The notes under the pieces: model-generated | What the model was told of the DNA's origin: nothing | What the model saw: the letters and a program-made list of their open reading frames with translations, nothing else | The model's database searches: none | Shown: positions 8,293 through 17,514 of the stretch, one piece after another | How positions within the stretch are numbered: the stretch's first letter is position 1 | How the letters are laid out: every line of letters begins with the position of its first letter | Source: Hyphomicrobiales bacterium | GTDB taxonomy: Bacteria > Pseudomonadota > Alphaproteobacteria > Rhizobiales > Rhizobiaceae | NCBI GenBank assembly: GCA_900471605.1 | Contig: UCEY01000028.1 | Location: 1 to 64,000, forward strand | DNA: 64,000 nucleotides | Reading direction: 5' to 3' | Position numbers and translations under genes: made by a program

Positions 8293-9977
8293 TGACCGGA
8301 CATATTCTAGAGAAGCTTGCGGGTCATCCCTTCCATCTGGATGACGAAGGCATCGCCTGGGTCCAGTCGACCTTCGACGCATTGTCGCTGCACGAAAAGC
8401 TTGGCCAGATCGTGCTGCCGCTCTGCCGCGACCTGTCCGCTGAAAGTCTGTCCGTCCCGCTTTCGCACCATGTCGGCGGCGTCCACCGCATGCCGTCGCG
8501 TTCGGAGCAGGAACTTCGGGCAAGCGCCGAATTCCTGCAGTCGCGCACTGCGATCCCGCTACTGATGACCTGCGACATCGAGTTTTCCGAAAAGAGCAGC
8601 GTCGCGGCTGGAACTTCCTACCCTAACCAGATGACCATCGCCGCCACGGGCGATCCCGAACAGGCCCGCCGCATGGGCGCGGTCGCGGGCAGCGAGGGCG
8701 GTTACCTCGGCTTCAACGCCTCCTGGACACCGGTTGCGGATCTCGCCGTCAATTTTCGCTCGAACGTGGTCAATACCCGCTCGTTCGGATCGGATGTCCC
8801 GACCGTCATGGCTATGACAGCTGCCTACCAGCAGGGCGCACGCTCGGCGGGATTTGCGAGCTGCGTCAAGCACTGGCCAGGCGACGGACTAGACGATCGC
8901 GACCAGCATTTCGCGACGACCCACAACACGATGTCGATGGCCGAGTGGCGCGACACGTTCGGGAAGATCTACGCCGATACCATCGCCAAGGGCGTGCAGG
9001 TGGTCATGGCCGGCCACATCACGCTTCCCGCCTATACCGCCGAGCTTGGCGCGGCGGCCCGCAGCCCCGCCCATATGCCGGCAACGCTCAACTTCGATCT
9101 TTGCACCACCCTGCTTCGGGACGAATTGGGCTTCAATGGGCTCGTCGTTTCAGACGCGTCCGGCATGGTCGGTTTCAATGCCCGGGGCGCCCGCCGTGAA
9201 CTCGTGCCGCTCTGCATCGCAGCCGGTTGCGATATCCTCCTCTTTCCCGACGATCTCGACGAAGACCTTGACCATCTGAAGTCAGGCCTCCAAAACGGCT
9301 CCCTGACTCAGGCGCGTGTCGACGAGGCCGTCCTGCGCGTCCTCGCCCTCAAGGCATCGCTGAAGCTGCACCGGACGGGTGGCCTTCTGCCGTCCGAGGC
9401 GGATCGCTCCCGTTTCCTGGGCGCTTCCGAACATGCCGGATGGTCGAACTCGGCAGCCGAAGCCGGCATCACGCTGGTCAAAGATACACAGGCGCTGCTG
9501 CCCCTTGACCCCGGCCACCACAAACGCATCCTGCTGGCGCAACTCGATAGCCGGATGAGCCCGTCCGGCCCCCTGCCACAGCTCCAGTTCGCCGACCTCA
9601 TGCGCGAACGCGGCTTCGACGTGACCCTTTACAAAAAAGGCGAAGAGATCGATCCGGCCGCCCACGACATCGGCATCTATCTGATGGCCGAGGAAGGCGT
9701 GTCCGCCAAGGAAAACCTCGGACCGCACTGGGAAGACCTCCACGGTCTTTTCCCGCATTCGATGGACCGGCTCTGGGATTATCTCCCGACGCTCTATGTT
9801 TCGCTCGGCACGCCTTTCCTTCTCTACCACATGCCGGAATGCAAGACCTTCGTAAACGGCTACGCTGCGGTGCCGCCGGTCCAGAAAGCGCTGGTGGCGG
9901 CGCTGCTCGGCGACATTCCCTTCGCCGGAAAGAGCCCGGTCGATCCGACATGTGGCTTGGCCGAGGCTCTTCTTTGA
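8292..9977 (+). CDS. glycoside hydrolase family 3 protein (beta-N-acetylhexosaminidase-like)
   Basis: A 561-residue protein with no signal peptide, so probably cytoplasmic. The GH3 barrel carries KHWPGDGLDDRDQH (about residues 195-208); the D-x-H pair matches the Asp-His dyad of NagZ-type enzymes. The nucleophile loop is GLVVSDASGM. A C-terminal alpha/beta sandwich domain follows from about residue 400. NagZ itself is shorter (about 340 residues), so this belongs to a larger two-domain subgroup. The start overlaps the ATPase stop. Presumably it hydrolyses the imported glycoside; whether it acts on GlcNAc or glucose residues cannot be decided from motifs alone. Confidence 0.85.
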   Translation: MTGHILEKLAGHPFHLDDEGIAWVQSTFDALSLHEKLGQIVLPLCRDLSAESLSVPLSHHVGGVHRMPSRSEQELRASAEFLQSRTAIPLLMTCDIEFSEKSSVAAGTSYPNQMTIAATGDPEQARRMGAVAGSEGGYLGFNASWTPVADLAVNFRSNVVNTRSFGSDVPTVMAMTAAYQQGARSAGFASCVKHWPGDGLDDRDQHFATTHNTMSMAEWRDTFGKIYADTIAKGVQVVMAGHITLPAYTAELGAAARSPAHMPATLNFDLCTTLLRDELGFNGLVVSDASGMVGFNARGARRELVPLCIAAGCDILLFPDDLDEDLDHLKSGLQNGSLTQARVDEAVLRVLALKASLKLHRTGGLLPSEADRSRFLGASEHAGWSNSAAEAGITLVKDTQALLPLDPGHHKRILLAQLDSRMSPSGPLPQLQFADLMRERGFDVTLYKKGEEIDPAAHDIGIYLMAEEGVSAKENLGPHWEDLHGLFPHSMDRLWDYLPTLYVSLGTPFLLYHMPECKTFVNGYAAVPPVQKALVAALLGDIPFAGKSPVDPTCGLAEALL

Positions 9978-10039
9978 GTCGCTTTTGACGGGACAATTCA
10001 TCTCGTTGGGGCGATCGGCGGAGCTGGGGACGGCGGCTA

Positions 10040-11167
10040 TCACGGCGAGCCGATTACGCTTCCCGCCACGCGAAACGGGCTGGCGACAACAGTACCGGCT
10101 GCGCCAAACACAAAGGCACCGACATCAGCGGCACTCGATCGCCGGTCGGTTTCGAAGTTGGCAAGCTGTGCACCAAACTTGGCGAGAGATGCGTAGCGGT
10201 CATGGCCCAGTCCATCCGAGCCGGGGACCGAGGTAATGTCGATGACCCGCAGCCCCCCTTTCAAGGCGGCCTCCCGGATAATGGGATCGTCGATGTCGAC
10301 ACGTCCTACGCGCGGTCGCTCCCCCGCTATAAAACTCGAAGCCACAAGGGCGCGGTCGTCCTTCGAAACGAGAAGAGATATAGGGGTCGTCATTCTGCCG
10401 ATGTCGCTCAGTTGAGACCGGAATACATCGACATCGATATCAGGGGCGGCGAGTATGACCGTGAGCTTGTCGAGGACATCGTCGCGGTGCTGCAGTTTGA
10501 GTTGGCGTACCGTTTCCATGACCAGGAACCCGCCCATGCTGTGTCCGAAAAGAACGATGCGCTTCACCTTGCCGGGAGCCGAGAGCAATTTAACCAGGGA
10601 ATCGAGCTCGCTACGCGAGTATAGGGCTGCGTCTCGGTCGGCGACATATCCGGCGACCGCCGCCGCCGAAGGCCAGGAGAACAGGATCGGAGCAGTCGGC
10701 ATTTTCGCATCGGCGGCTATTTGCGCCGTCCTGAACAGGGCTTCCTGATAGCTGTAGTTGTAACCGTGCACGAAAATTCCGACCGTGCCGTCAAACTGCG
10801 CCGAACGTATCGCCTCCTGCACGAACCCATCTTTTTGAAGCTGCTTCCGTCCGGTCACCAGAAACTCTCGCTCGGGGTTCGGTTTCGATGTGGGATAGGT
10901 GATGATCGTGCTTTTTCTATTGAGAGGAACAGAAAAGGCATATTGCTCGTATGTCATGTCCTCTGCCCAGGCGCTCCCGAATCCGCCTCGCGTGGTGTCT
11001 CCTTTTCTGTTGGTCGCAGTCAAAATGGTGACCGCCTGCGAGGTGCCTTGATCTACATGAACCGGATTCAAAACATCGGGGGATGGCCTACTGGCGCAAC
11101 CCGCCAGGAAAACCATGCCCACTACGATCATGATGTAGGGCTTCGTTTTTGAAAAACGCTTTGTCAT
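10040..11167 (-). CDS. lipoprotein alpha/beta hydrolase (DUF900 type)
   Basis: A 375-residue predicted lipoprotein. The signal peptide ends in a lipobox, VFLAGCAS, with Cys near residue 24. The hydrolase core has FVHGYNYSYQEA (oxyanion region), the nucleophile elbow LFGHSMGGFLVMETV (Ser in GHSMG), a later Asp near VSKDDRAL and a His in GLGHDRYAS. This matches the DUF900 family of envelope esterase-like proteins. It is convergent with the GH3 gene and stands alone. Substrate unknown. Confidence 0.85.
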   Translation of the reverse strand: MTKRFSKTKPYIMIVVGMVFLAGCASRPSPDVLNPVHVDQGTSQAVTILTATNRKGDTTRGGFGSAWAEDMTYEQYAFSVPLNRKSTIITYPTSKPNPEREFLVTGRKQLQKDGFVQEAIRSAQFDGTVGIFVHGYNYSYQEALFRTAQIAADAKMPTAPILFSWPSAAAVAGYVADRDAALYSRSELDSLVKLLSAPGKVKRIVLFGHSMGGFLVMETVRQLKLQHRDDVLDKLTVILAAPDIDVDVFRSQLSDIGRMTTPISLLVSKDDRALVASSFIAGERPRVGRVDIDDPIIREAALKGGLRVIDITSVPGSDGLGHDRYASLAKFGAQLANFETDRRSSAADVGAFVFGAAGTVVASPFRVAGSVIGSP

Positions 11168-11467
11168 GAATTCTCACTTCCGTGAAGCCAAGGGGATCGG
11201 CTGTTTCGAGGCATTCGGTCTCCCTGATGGAGATCGGCGATACAGCGCTGATATCCTGCGGTGCAAATCCACTCGTCGATACCGTCTGCAACAACGGTTG
11301 CGAGCACATCACCGATGCGGGCGGTGGCTGAAGACAAGATCGCGATCGCGGTTCAGCTCGCCGCTCTCCGGATCGGGGCACCGACCGCCATCAGGTGCGC
11401 CTTGCAAGTCCGTGCGCTGCAATCACTGTCACGACGGTCGGATGAGATGACATAGTCTTCGCGGCGT
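11168..11467. other. 300-bp intergenic stretch, nothing assignable
   Basis: It separates the start of the hydrolase gene from the stop of the RND pump gene, both on the minus strand. It presumably holds the hydrolase promoter. I found no ORF with a ribosome site, no repeat and no clear terminator. Confidence 0.5.
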
Positions 11468-14400
11468 TTATCCTTCTGTCACCGCACCGCCATCGGTTTG
11501 AACGCGTTCATCCCTGGGAATCCGGAACCATGCGACATAGAGCGCGGGCAGGAAGAGGAGCGTCAGAGCCGTGCCCACGACGATGCCCCCCATCATGGCA
11601 TAGGCCATCGGACCCCAGAAGATCTCACGGGAGATCGGGATCAGCGCAAGCGTCGCGGCGGCAGCGGTCAGCATGATCGGACGCATCCGGTGCTCGGTCG
11701 CCTCGATGACCGCCCGCCATGCCGGTACGCCCTCGCTTCGAAGCGTCTCGATCTGGACGACCAGGATGACCGAGTTTCGGATCAGGATGCCGATCAGCGC
11801 AAGAACGCCAAGGATCGCGACAAAGCCCATCGGTGCATTGGAGAGAAGCAGCGCGGCGACCACGCCAATGAGCGCCGTTGGTGCGACCGCAAACACCAGG
11901 AACAGCCGGCTGAAACTCTGCAGCTGGATCATGAGGATCGTCGCCATGGCGAACAGCATCAGCGGGGCAACCGCAACGATCGGCCCCTGGGCGTCTGCGC
12001 TCGATTCCACCGAGCCGCCAATCTCCACGGTATATCCGACCGGAAGCCGCTTCTGGAATGCCTCCACCTGCGGCCGCAGCTGCTCGACGATTGTGGCGGG
12101 TTGGGTCGGGCCGACGACGGCTGCCTTGAGGGTGATGGTCGGGATCCGATCGCGGCGCCAGATGGTCGGCTGCTCAAGTTCGTAGCGGAAGTTGGCAACC
12201 GCCGACAGCGGCACGGATTTTCCGTTGGATCCCGGCAATTGCAGGTTCTGCAGGGTTTCGATGGACCCGCGTTCGGACGCGGCCGCCCGGCCGATCACGT
12301 CGATCAGATAGATGTTGTCACGCACCTGCGTGGCAGAGGCCCCTTCCACGATGCTGTTCAGCACCGTTGCGATATCTTCAGAGGAAACGCCAAGTTGGCG
12401 CGCCTTGTCCTGGAGCACATCGACCTTGACCACCCTCGATGGCTCGTTCCAGTCGAAGACCATGTTGGAAAGGAGCGGATGGCTGCCGAGGATCGAGGCG
12501 AACTGCTGGGAGAGTTCGCGGAGCTTCTGGATGTCCGGCCCGCTGACACGGTATTGTACAGGCTTTCCGACCGGCGGGCCGATATCCAGCAGCTTCACGA
12601 AGGCATCGCTTCCCGGGAAGGTCTTGGTCAGATAGTCCTGCAGCTCTGTCCGCACTTTGTCACGGACGTCCAGGCCTTTCGTGACGATGACTGTCTGACC
12701 GAACGTGACGTCAGGGGTCTGAACGTCGAAGGACAGGATGAAGCGCGGTGCGCCTTGTCCCACGTAGCTCGTCCAGTGATCAATGTCCTGGTTCTTGGCC
12801 AACATCTCCTGTTCGAACTTGGCCATTTGTTGGTTGGTTTCGGCGATCGAGCCGTTCTGCGGAAGGTTCCAGTCGACGATTAATTCCACACGGTCGGATG
12901 CCGGGAAGAACTGCTGCTGCACCAGTCCCAGGCCGCCAACAGATCCACCAAACACGGCAATGGTGAGTACGATCGTGGCCCATCGCCACCGCATGGCCAA
13001 TCGCAGAAGCCAGGAGAATGCCGAGGCGAAACGGCCCTTCTCCTCGTGGTGGGATTTCATGGTTTTAGGGAGGATCGACACGCCGAGAAGAGGCGTAAAC
13101 AGGACAGCCACGATCCAGGATACGATGAGCGATACAGCAATGACGACAAATAGCGTGAAGGTGAACTCGCCTGCAGCACTGTTGTTCAGGCCGACGGGAA
13201 TAAAACCGGCAACGGTCACCAAAGTCCCCGTCAGCATTGGAAAGGCCGTCGAGGTGTAAACATGGGTGGCCGCTTTTCTGAGATCGTCGCCTGCCTCCAG
13301 GCGCGCGACCATCATCTCGACCGCGATCATGGCATCGTCGACGAGAAGGCCAAGGGCGATGATCAGCGCACCGAGCGAAATGCGCTGCAGCGAGATCCCG
13401 GAATATTCCATGTAGACAAACGTGATGGCGAGCACGAGCGGAATGGAGATCGCCACAACCATGCCGGCCCGAAGCCCGAGGCTGATGAAACTGATGACGA
13501 GAACAATGGCGATTGCCTCGAACAGGGCGCGCGTGAAACCCGAAACCGCCTCGTCGACGACTGCCGGCTGGTCTGATACCCGGCTGACGTCCACGCCGAT
13601 GGGGAGGTCCGCCACGATCCGCTGCATCTGGACATCGAGCGCTTCGCCGAACTCAAGAAGGTTGGCGCCGGCCTTCATGCCGATGGCCAATCCGATCGCC
13701 GGCTGACCGTTGAACCGGAACAGTGACGAAGGCGGGTCCACATAACCGCGCCTGATCGTGGCGACGTCCGTCAGTGGGAAGAAACGGTCGTTGACGCGCA
13801 GGTTGATCGCCTTCAGGCTCTCCTCCGATGTGAATTGGCCCCCGACGCGCAGGGCGATCCGCTCCGGTCCCGCATTGACAAAACCCGACTGTGTCACCGC
13901 GTTCTGGGCCTGAAGCGTTTGAATGACCGCTTGGCGATCGATTCCGAGAGCTGCGATCTGGCGCGTCGAGAATTCGAGATAGATGGCCTCGTCCTGTGCC
14001 CCGATTATGTCTACCTTCCCGACATTTTCAATCGTCAGCACCTTGGCGCGAGCATCCTCGACCAGATCGCGGAGTTGCCGTTGCGTCAGGCCGTCGCTGG
14101 TGAAGGCGTAGATATTGCCAAAGACATCGCCAAAGCGGTCATTAAAAAATGGTCCGACCACTCCGGTTGGAAAATCGCCCTTGATATCCCCGATCATGTT
14201 GCGAACGCGCACCCATGTGGGGTTGACGTCCCGTGCTTTGGTCGTGGGAAGCAATTCCACAAAGATGGTCGTCTGGCCGGCAACGGTTTGGCTCCGGACG
14301 TAGTCGAGATTGTCCAGCTCCTCGAGCTTCTTCTCGATCCTGTCGGTGATCTGACGCGCAACTTCTTCCGCCGGCGCGCCCGGCCACCGCGCATTGATCA

Positions 14401-14545
14401 CCATCGTCTTGATGGTGAAGTTGGGGTCTTCCTCTCGTCCAAGATTGAGATAGGAGAACGTTCCGGCAAGAACGAAGACGAGCATGAAATACCAGACGAG
14501 CGAACGATGCTCGAGCGCCCAGTCCGAGAGGTTGAACTTCTTCAC
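11468..14545 (-). CDS. RND efflux pump, inner-membrane permease (TriC/MexK-like)
   Basis: A 1025-residue RND transporter of typical length. The first helix is WYFMLVFVLAGTFSYLNLG, followed by EDPNFTIKTMVINARWPGA, as in TriC-type pumps. The proton-relay Asp pair lies in LLVDDAMIAVEMM in TM4, and the second half repeats the fold (IGILIRNSVILVVQIETL in TM10). Large periplasmic loops follow TM1 and TM7. Translation is coupled to the upstream adaptor by a 4-bp overlap. With two adaptor genes before it, the operon resembles TriABC, which needs two different adaptors. No outer-membrane channel gene is present. Confidence 0.93.
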   Translation of the reverse strand: MKKFNLSDWALEHRSLVWYFMLVFVLAGTFSYLNLGREEDPNFTIKTMVINARWPGAPAEEVARQITDRIEKKLEELDNLDYVRSQTVAGQTTIFVELLPTTKARDVNPTWVRVRNMIGDIKGDFPTGVVGPFFNDRFGDVFGNIYAFTSDGLTQRQLRDLVEDARAKVLTIENVGKVDIIGAQDEAIYLEFSTRQIAALGIDRQAVIQTLQAQNAVTQSGFVNAGPERIALRVGGQFTSEESLKAINLRVNDRFFPLTDVATIRRGYVDPPSSLFRFNGQPAIGLAIGMKAGANLLEFGEALDVQMQRIVADLPIGVDVSRVSDQPAVVDEAVSGFTRALFEAIAIVLVISFISLGLRAGMVVAISIPLVLAITFVYMEYSGISLQRISLGALIIALGLLVDDAMIAVEMMVARLEAGDDLRKAATHVYTSTAFPMLTGTLVTVAGFIPVGLNNSAAGEFTFTLFVVIAVSLIVSWIVAVLFTPLLGVSILPKTMKSHHEEKGRFASAFSWLLRLAMRWRWATIVLTIAVFGGSVGGLGLVQQQFFPASDRVELIVDWNLPQNGSIAETNQQMAKFEQEMLAKNQDIDHWTSYVGQGAPRFILSFDVQTPDVTFGQTVIVTKGLDVRDKVRTELQDYLTKTFPGSDAFVKLLDIGPPVGKPVQYRVSGPDIQKLRELSQQFASILGSHPLLSNMVFDWNEPSRVVKVDVLQDKARQLGVSSEDIATVLNSIVEGASATQVRDNIYLIDVIGRAAASERGSIETLQNLQLPGSNGKSVPLSAVANFRYELEQPTIWRRDRIPTITLKAAVVGPTQPATIVEQLRPQVEAFQKRLPVGYTVEIGGSVESSADAQGPIVAVAPLMLFAMATILMIQLQSFSRLFLVFAVAPTALIGVVAALLLSNAPMGFVAILGVLALIGILIRNSVILVVQIETLRSEGVPAWRAVIEATEHRMRPIMLTAAAATLALIPISREIFWGPMAYAMMGGIVVGTALTLLFLPALYVAWFRIPRDERVQTDGGAVTEG

Positions 14546-15627
14546 TCGCTGACCTCCTGGTCAATCCTGATGGTTTGGCCATCTTTCAATTTGTGGATCC
14601 CGGCAACAACGATGCGATCTCCAGGAGCAACGCCTTCCGTCACCTGTGCCGTACCGCCCTCGACGATCTCGCCCTCGACCTTCACCGGCCGCAGCGTCAC
14701 CTTTCTGGCCGCCGTGTCGACGAACCATACGCTCGTGGCGCCATCCCTCTGCAGTAAGGCCGAAGCCGGGAGAAGAATCTGCGGTTTTGCGGAGATTATC
14801 GCCGTGGCCGTGATGACCGAGCCCAACCTGAAAGCGGTCGGCGGTGCCGTGAGGGTGATCCTGGTCCTGCTCGTGCGCGTCGCCGTCTCAGCCTCTGGAG
14901 CGATCTCCCGTACCACACCGCTTGTCCGGATCGTCGGATCAAGCTGCAGGGTCACGTCGAAGGGGGCACCGGGCTTCAGACGTTCAGCCGTACCCTGAGG
15001 AACGTCGACGACGGCGTCGCGCTCGTCCGGACGCGCGATCGTCACGATAGCCTGCCCGGCGGACACGACCTGGCCGACTTCCGCGGACGTGGCGGTAACC
15101 ACGCCGTCGAAATCGGCGCGCAGCTGGGTGTAGCCCAATTGCTCTTCTGCCTTGTTCAGGTTGGCCTGCGCTCTCGCAACGCTGGCGGTCGCGCTTCTTC
15201 GCCCCTGCTCGGCCTCTTCGAGCGCCGCTTCGGTTCCGGAACGGGCTTCGGTCAAGGTGCGCTGGCGTTGTTCCGTAGTGGTGGCATTGAGGAGTTGCGC
15301 TTGCGCATTCGAGAGATCTGACTGCGCGCTCCGAACCGCAAGCTCGAGCGCTAAGGGATCGACCGCCGCGACGACGTCCCCTTTTTTTACAAGATCTCCG
15401 ACACCGACATTGCGAGCTATGACCCGGCCGAGTACCCGAAAGCCAAGCTCGGTTTTTATTTTCGGTTCAACCATACCGGTCAGGCGAAGCGAGGCAGCCG
15501 GTGTCTGCCGGGCGATGACGGACAGCACAGGGCGAGGAGCTTCCTGCGCGGTTTCCTCCTGTTTCTGACATGAAGCAAGGACCGTTGCGCCGAGCAGCAG
15601 AGCGGTCATTTTGATGCTGATGCTCAT
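14542..15627 (-). CDS. RND efflux periplasmic adaptor, lipoprotein (second adaptor)
   Basis: A 361-residue membrane-fusion protein. A lipobox LGATVLASC near residues 13-21 anchors it to the inner membrane. The lipoyl half-motif VGDLVKKGDVVAAVDPLALE precedes an alpha-helical hairpin rich in Gln and Ala (residues 80-155), and the second half-motif LRADFDGVVTATSAEVGQVV follows. A beta-barrel and membrane-proximal domain complete it. It starts four bases inside the end of the preceding adaptor and overlaps the pump gene by four bases, so the three are translated together. Confidence 0.92.
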   Translation of the reverse strand: MSISIKMTALLLGATVLASCQKQEETAQEAPRPVLSVIARQTPAASLRLTGMVEPKIKTELGFRVLGRVIARNVGVGDLVKKGDVVAAVDPLALELAVRSAQSDLSNAQAQLLNATTTEQRQRTLTEARSGTEAALEEAEQGRRSATASVARAQANLNKAEEQLGYTQLRADFDGVVTATSAEVGQVVSAGQAIVTIARPDERDAVVDVPQGTAERLKPGAPFDVTLQLDPTIRTSGVVREIAPEAETATRTSRTRITLTAPPTAFRLGSVITATAIISAKPQILLPASALLQRDGATSVWFVDTAARKVTLRPVKVEGEIVEGGTAQVTEGVAPGDRIVVAGIHKLKDGQTIRIDQEVSE

Positions 15628-16700
15628 TTCGTGGCCCCTTTGTCGTAGGAAACGATTTCACCCGGCCTCAAAAACTTGGTCCCGTCCGAGACGACGATAT
15701 CTCCCGACGATACGCCCGATTCTATCGTGAAACTGTGCGTCTCGTATCCTTTGACCTGGATCTGTCGCAGCGTGGTCTTGGACGATGTGGGATCCACCAC
15801 CCAGACTGCCGGCGCCCCGCCTTTCGAGGCCATCGCCGACCAGGGGAGCTCGATCATGTCGAGGGGCTTGTATCGGAAGGACCCGGCGATAGGAGCACCG
15901 AGTGGCATGGATGTGTCTCCGTTCAGGCCGAGCTTGACCTTGATCGTCCCGGTGGAGGAATCGATCGTCGGGGAGATTTCCCGTACCCTGGCTTCGACCT
16001 TCCGGGATGGATCGGAGAGCAGATTGACTGTCACGGATGGATCGATCTCGCGTCCCAGGAAGAGTGTCTCGACGACATCGAAGACGGCATCGCGAGGACC
16101 GCTATGCGCGAGCGTGAAGATCACCTGGGCAGCCTGGGCCACCTGGCCGATCTCGACATTACGGGCGGTGATGATGCCCTCGGCATCGGCACGGAGTTCT
16201 GTAAAGGACAGCGCATCCTTCGCGGTTTCCAACTGCGCCTGCGCCGACTTGGCGCTGCCCTGCGCCGTCAGCAGGGCTTCCTGGGCCTGGTCGAGCGCGG
16301 CGCGGGTGGTGACCTGCGTCTGGAACAGGTTCCGTTGACGATCGAACGCGAGCTGGGCCTGGGTCTGTTGCGCCTCGGTGGCCTGCAGGTTCGCGATGGC
16401 TACCTCGAGGTCGGCCCTTTGCTCTTCGGCATCGATACGGGCAAGGAGCTGCCCGGCCTTGACCGACGCTCCAACATCCACCAGGCGCTCGACAATCTTG
16501 CCGCTCACCCGGAAAGAGAGGTCGCTTCGCACGCGCGCCTGCACTTCGCCGGTGATCGTTCCGCCCTGCACCAGCGGCTGCTTCGAGGCGACGACAACTG
16601 CAACGCGTTTGGGTGTAGTCTCCTCCGCCTCCTGCCGGTCGCTGCATGATGATAGTAAAGCGATGCCGATGAACATCGTTGAGGCAAGAATGCGTTTCAT
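15624..16700 (-). CDS. RND efflux periplasmic adaptor, lipoprotein (first adaptor)
   Basis: A 358-residue adaptor. I set the start at ATG 16700 (MKRILASTMFIGIALLSSC), which has AAGGGG eight bases upstream and begins directly with a lipoprotein signal; the longer frame to 16751 would add a basic tail and overlap the operator. Lipoyl halves are VGASVKAGQLLARIDAEE and LRADAEGIITARNVEIGQVA, around a helical hairpin. It is related to, but clearly diverged from, the second adaptor. First gene of a three-gene operon facing a TetR gene. Confidence 0.92.
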   Translation of the reverse strand: MKRILASTMFIGIALLSSCSDRQEAEETTPKRVAVVVASKQPLVQGGTITGEVQARVRSDLSFRVSGKIVERLVDVGASVKAGQLLARIDAEEQRADLEVAIANLQATEAQQTQAQLAFDRQRNLFQTQVTTRAALDQAQEALLTAQGSAKSAQAQLETAKDALSFTELRADAEGIITARNVEIGQVAQAAQVIFTLAHSGPRDAVFDVVETLFLGREIDPSVTVNLLSDPSRKVEARVREISPTIDSSTGTIKVKLGLNGDTSMPLGAPIAGSFRYKPLDMIELPWSAMASKGGAPAVWVVDPTSSKTTLRQIQVKGYETHSFTIESGVSSGDIVVSDGTKFLRPGEIVSYDKGATK

Positions 16701-16737
16701 GGGATTACCCCTTGCTGTCCTTGGTCTCGTCCATATA

Positions 16738-16759
16738 ATTGACTGACGCATTAGTCAAT
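16738..16759. promoter_or_regulatory. TetR-type operator between RND operon and tetR
   Basis: ATTGACT and AGTCAAT are perfect 7-bp arms around the 8-bp centre GACGCATT, in the 112-bp divergent gap. Length and symmetry fit a TetR dimer site. It lies 37 bp upstream of the adaptor start and 53 bp upstream of the tetR start, so one bound dimer could repress both directions. Confidence 0.7.
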
Positions 16760-16812
16760 GAAACTTTTTGCTTCTGGAAATCAGGGGAAGCGCATGATGG
16801 AGTGTAGTAGAG

Positions 16813-17433
16813 ATGCCTAATCTTAGAAAGCTGACTCGCGCGGAGCAGAAGGCGCAACGGCCCGCGCAAATCCTAGAGGCCGCCTTCGAGGAATTCGTCA
16901 AGAAGGGCTACGCGGCGTCCAGGGTGGAAGACATAGCCGAGCGGATCGGCGTGACGAAGGGTACGATTTACGTATATTTCGAGACCAAGGAAAAGCTGTT
17001 TGAGTCCACGGTCGAATACATATCGGCGCCTTTCCAGGAAGCGCTCAGGGATTACCCCCGCGGCACCGGAGATCCGGTGGAAGAGCTGCGGTCTTTTCTC
17101 GAGTTTCTATTCGACCGACTGGTCGACGACAGGAAGATGCGCGAGCTTTTCAGGTTGGTCGTCGCTGAAGGTCCAAAATTCCCGGAGCTGATTGATCGCC
17201 ACCATGATGTCTTCATAGAGCCCGTTATATCGAGGATAGACGAGATCCTCGAAGAAGGCGTTGCCAAGGGACGTTTCCGGGCCAAACTCGCCGAGCTTGC
17301 AAAAGTTGTTATGTCGCCTCTTGCCGGGACGCTGGTCTTCCGGTTGATTTTCGACGACCGGCGGCTCATCGACAAGCGCACCATCCTCAATACCCACCTC
17401 GAGCTGATACTGCATGGCCTGCTGAAACAATGA
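16813..17433 (+). CDS. TetR/AcrR-family repressor, probable regulator of the RND operon
   Basis: A 206-residue TetR protein. The N-terminal DNA-binding domain (about residues 17-65) contains ILEAAFEEFVKKGYAASRVE and the recognition helix GVTKGTIYVYFETKEKLF. The remainder is a helical ligand and dimer domain. It is divergent from the two-adaptor RND operon and shares a 22-bp dyad with it, the classic design for drug-inducible derepression. The inducer is unknown. Confidence 0.9.
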   Translation: MPNLRKLTRAEQKAQRPAQILEAAFEEFVKKGYAASRVEDIAERIGVTKGTIYVYFETKEKLFESTVEYISAPFQEALRDYPRGTGDPVEELRSFLEFLFDRLVDDRKMRELFRLVVAEGPKFPELIDRHHDVFIEPVISRIDEILEEGVAKGRFRAKLAELAKVVMSPLAGTLVFRLIFDDRRLIDKRTILNTHLELILHGLLKQ

Positions 17434-17514
17434 AGCCTCGGCCCGGCCCCCTCTTATGCGCGGTCACGGCAAAAAATCGACTGCGCGATTTAGTGCATTC
17501 CGGTCGCAGGCAGC

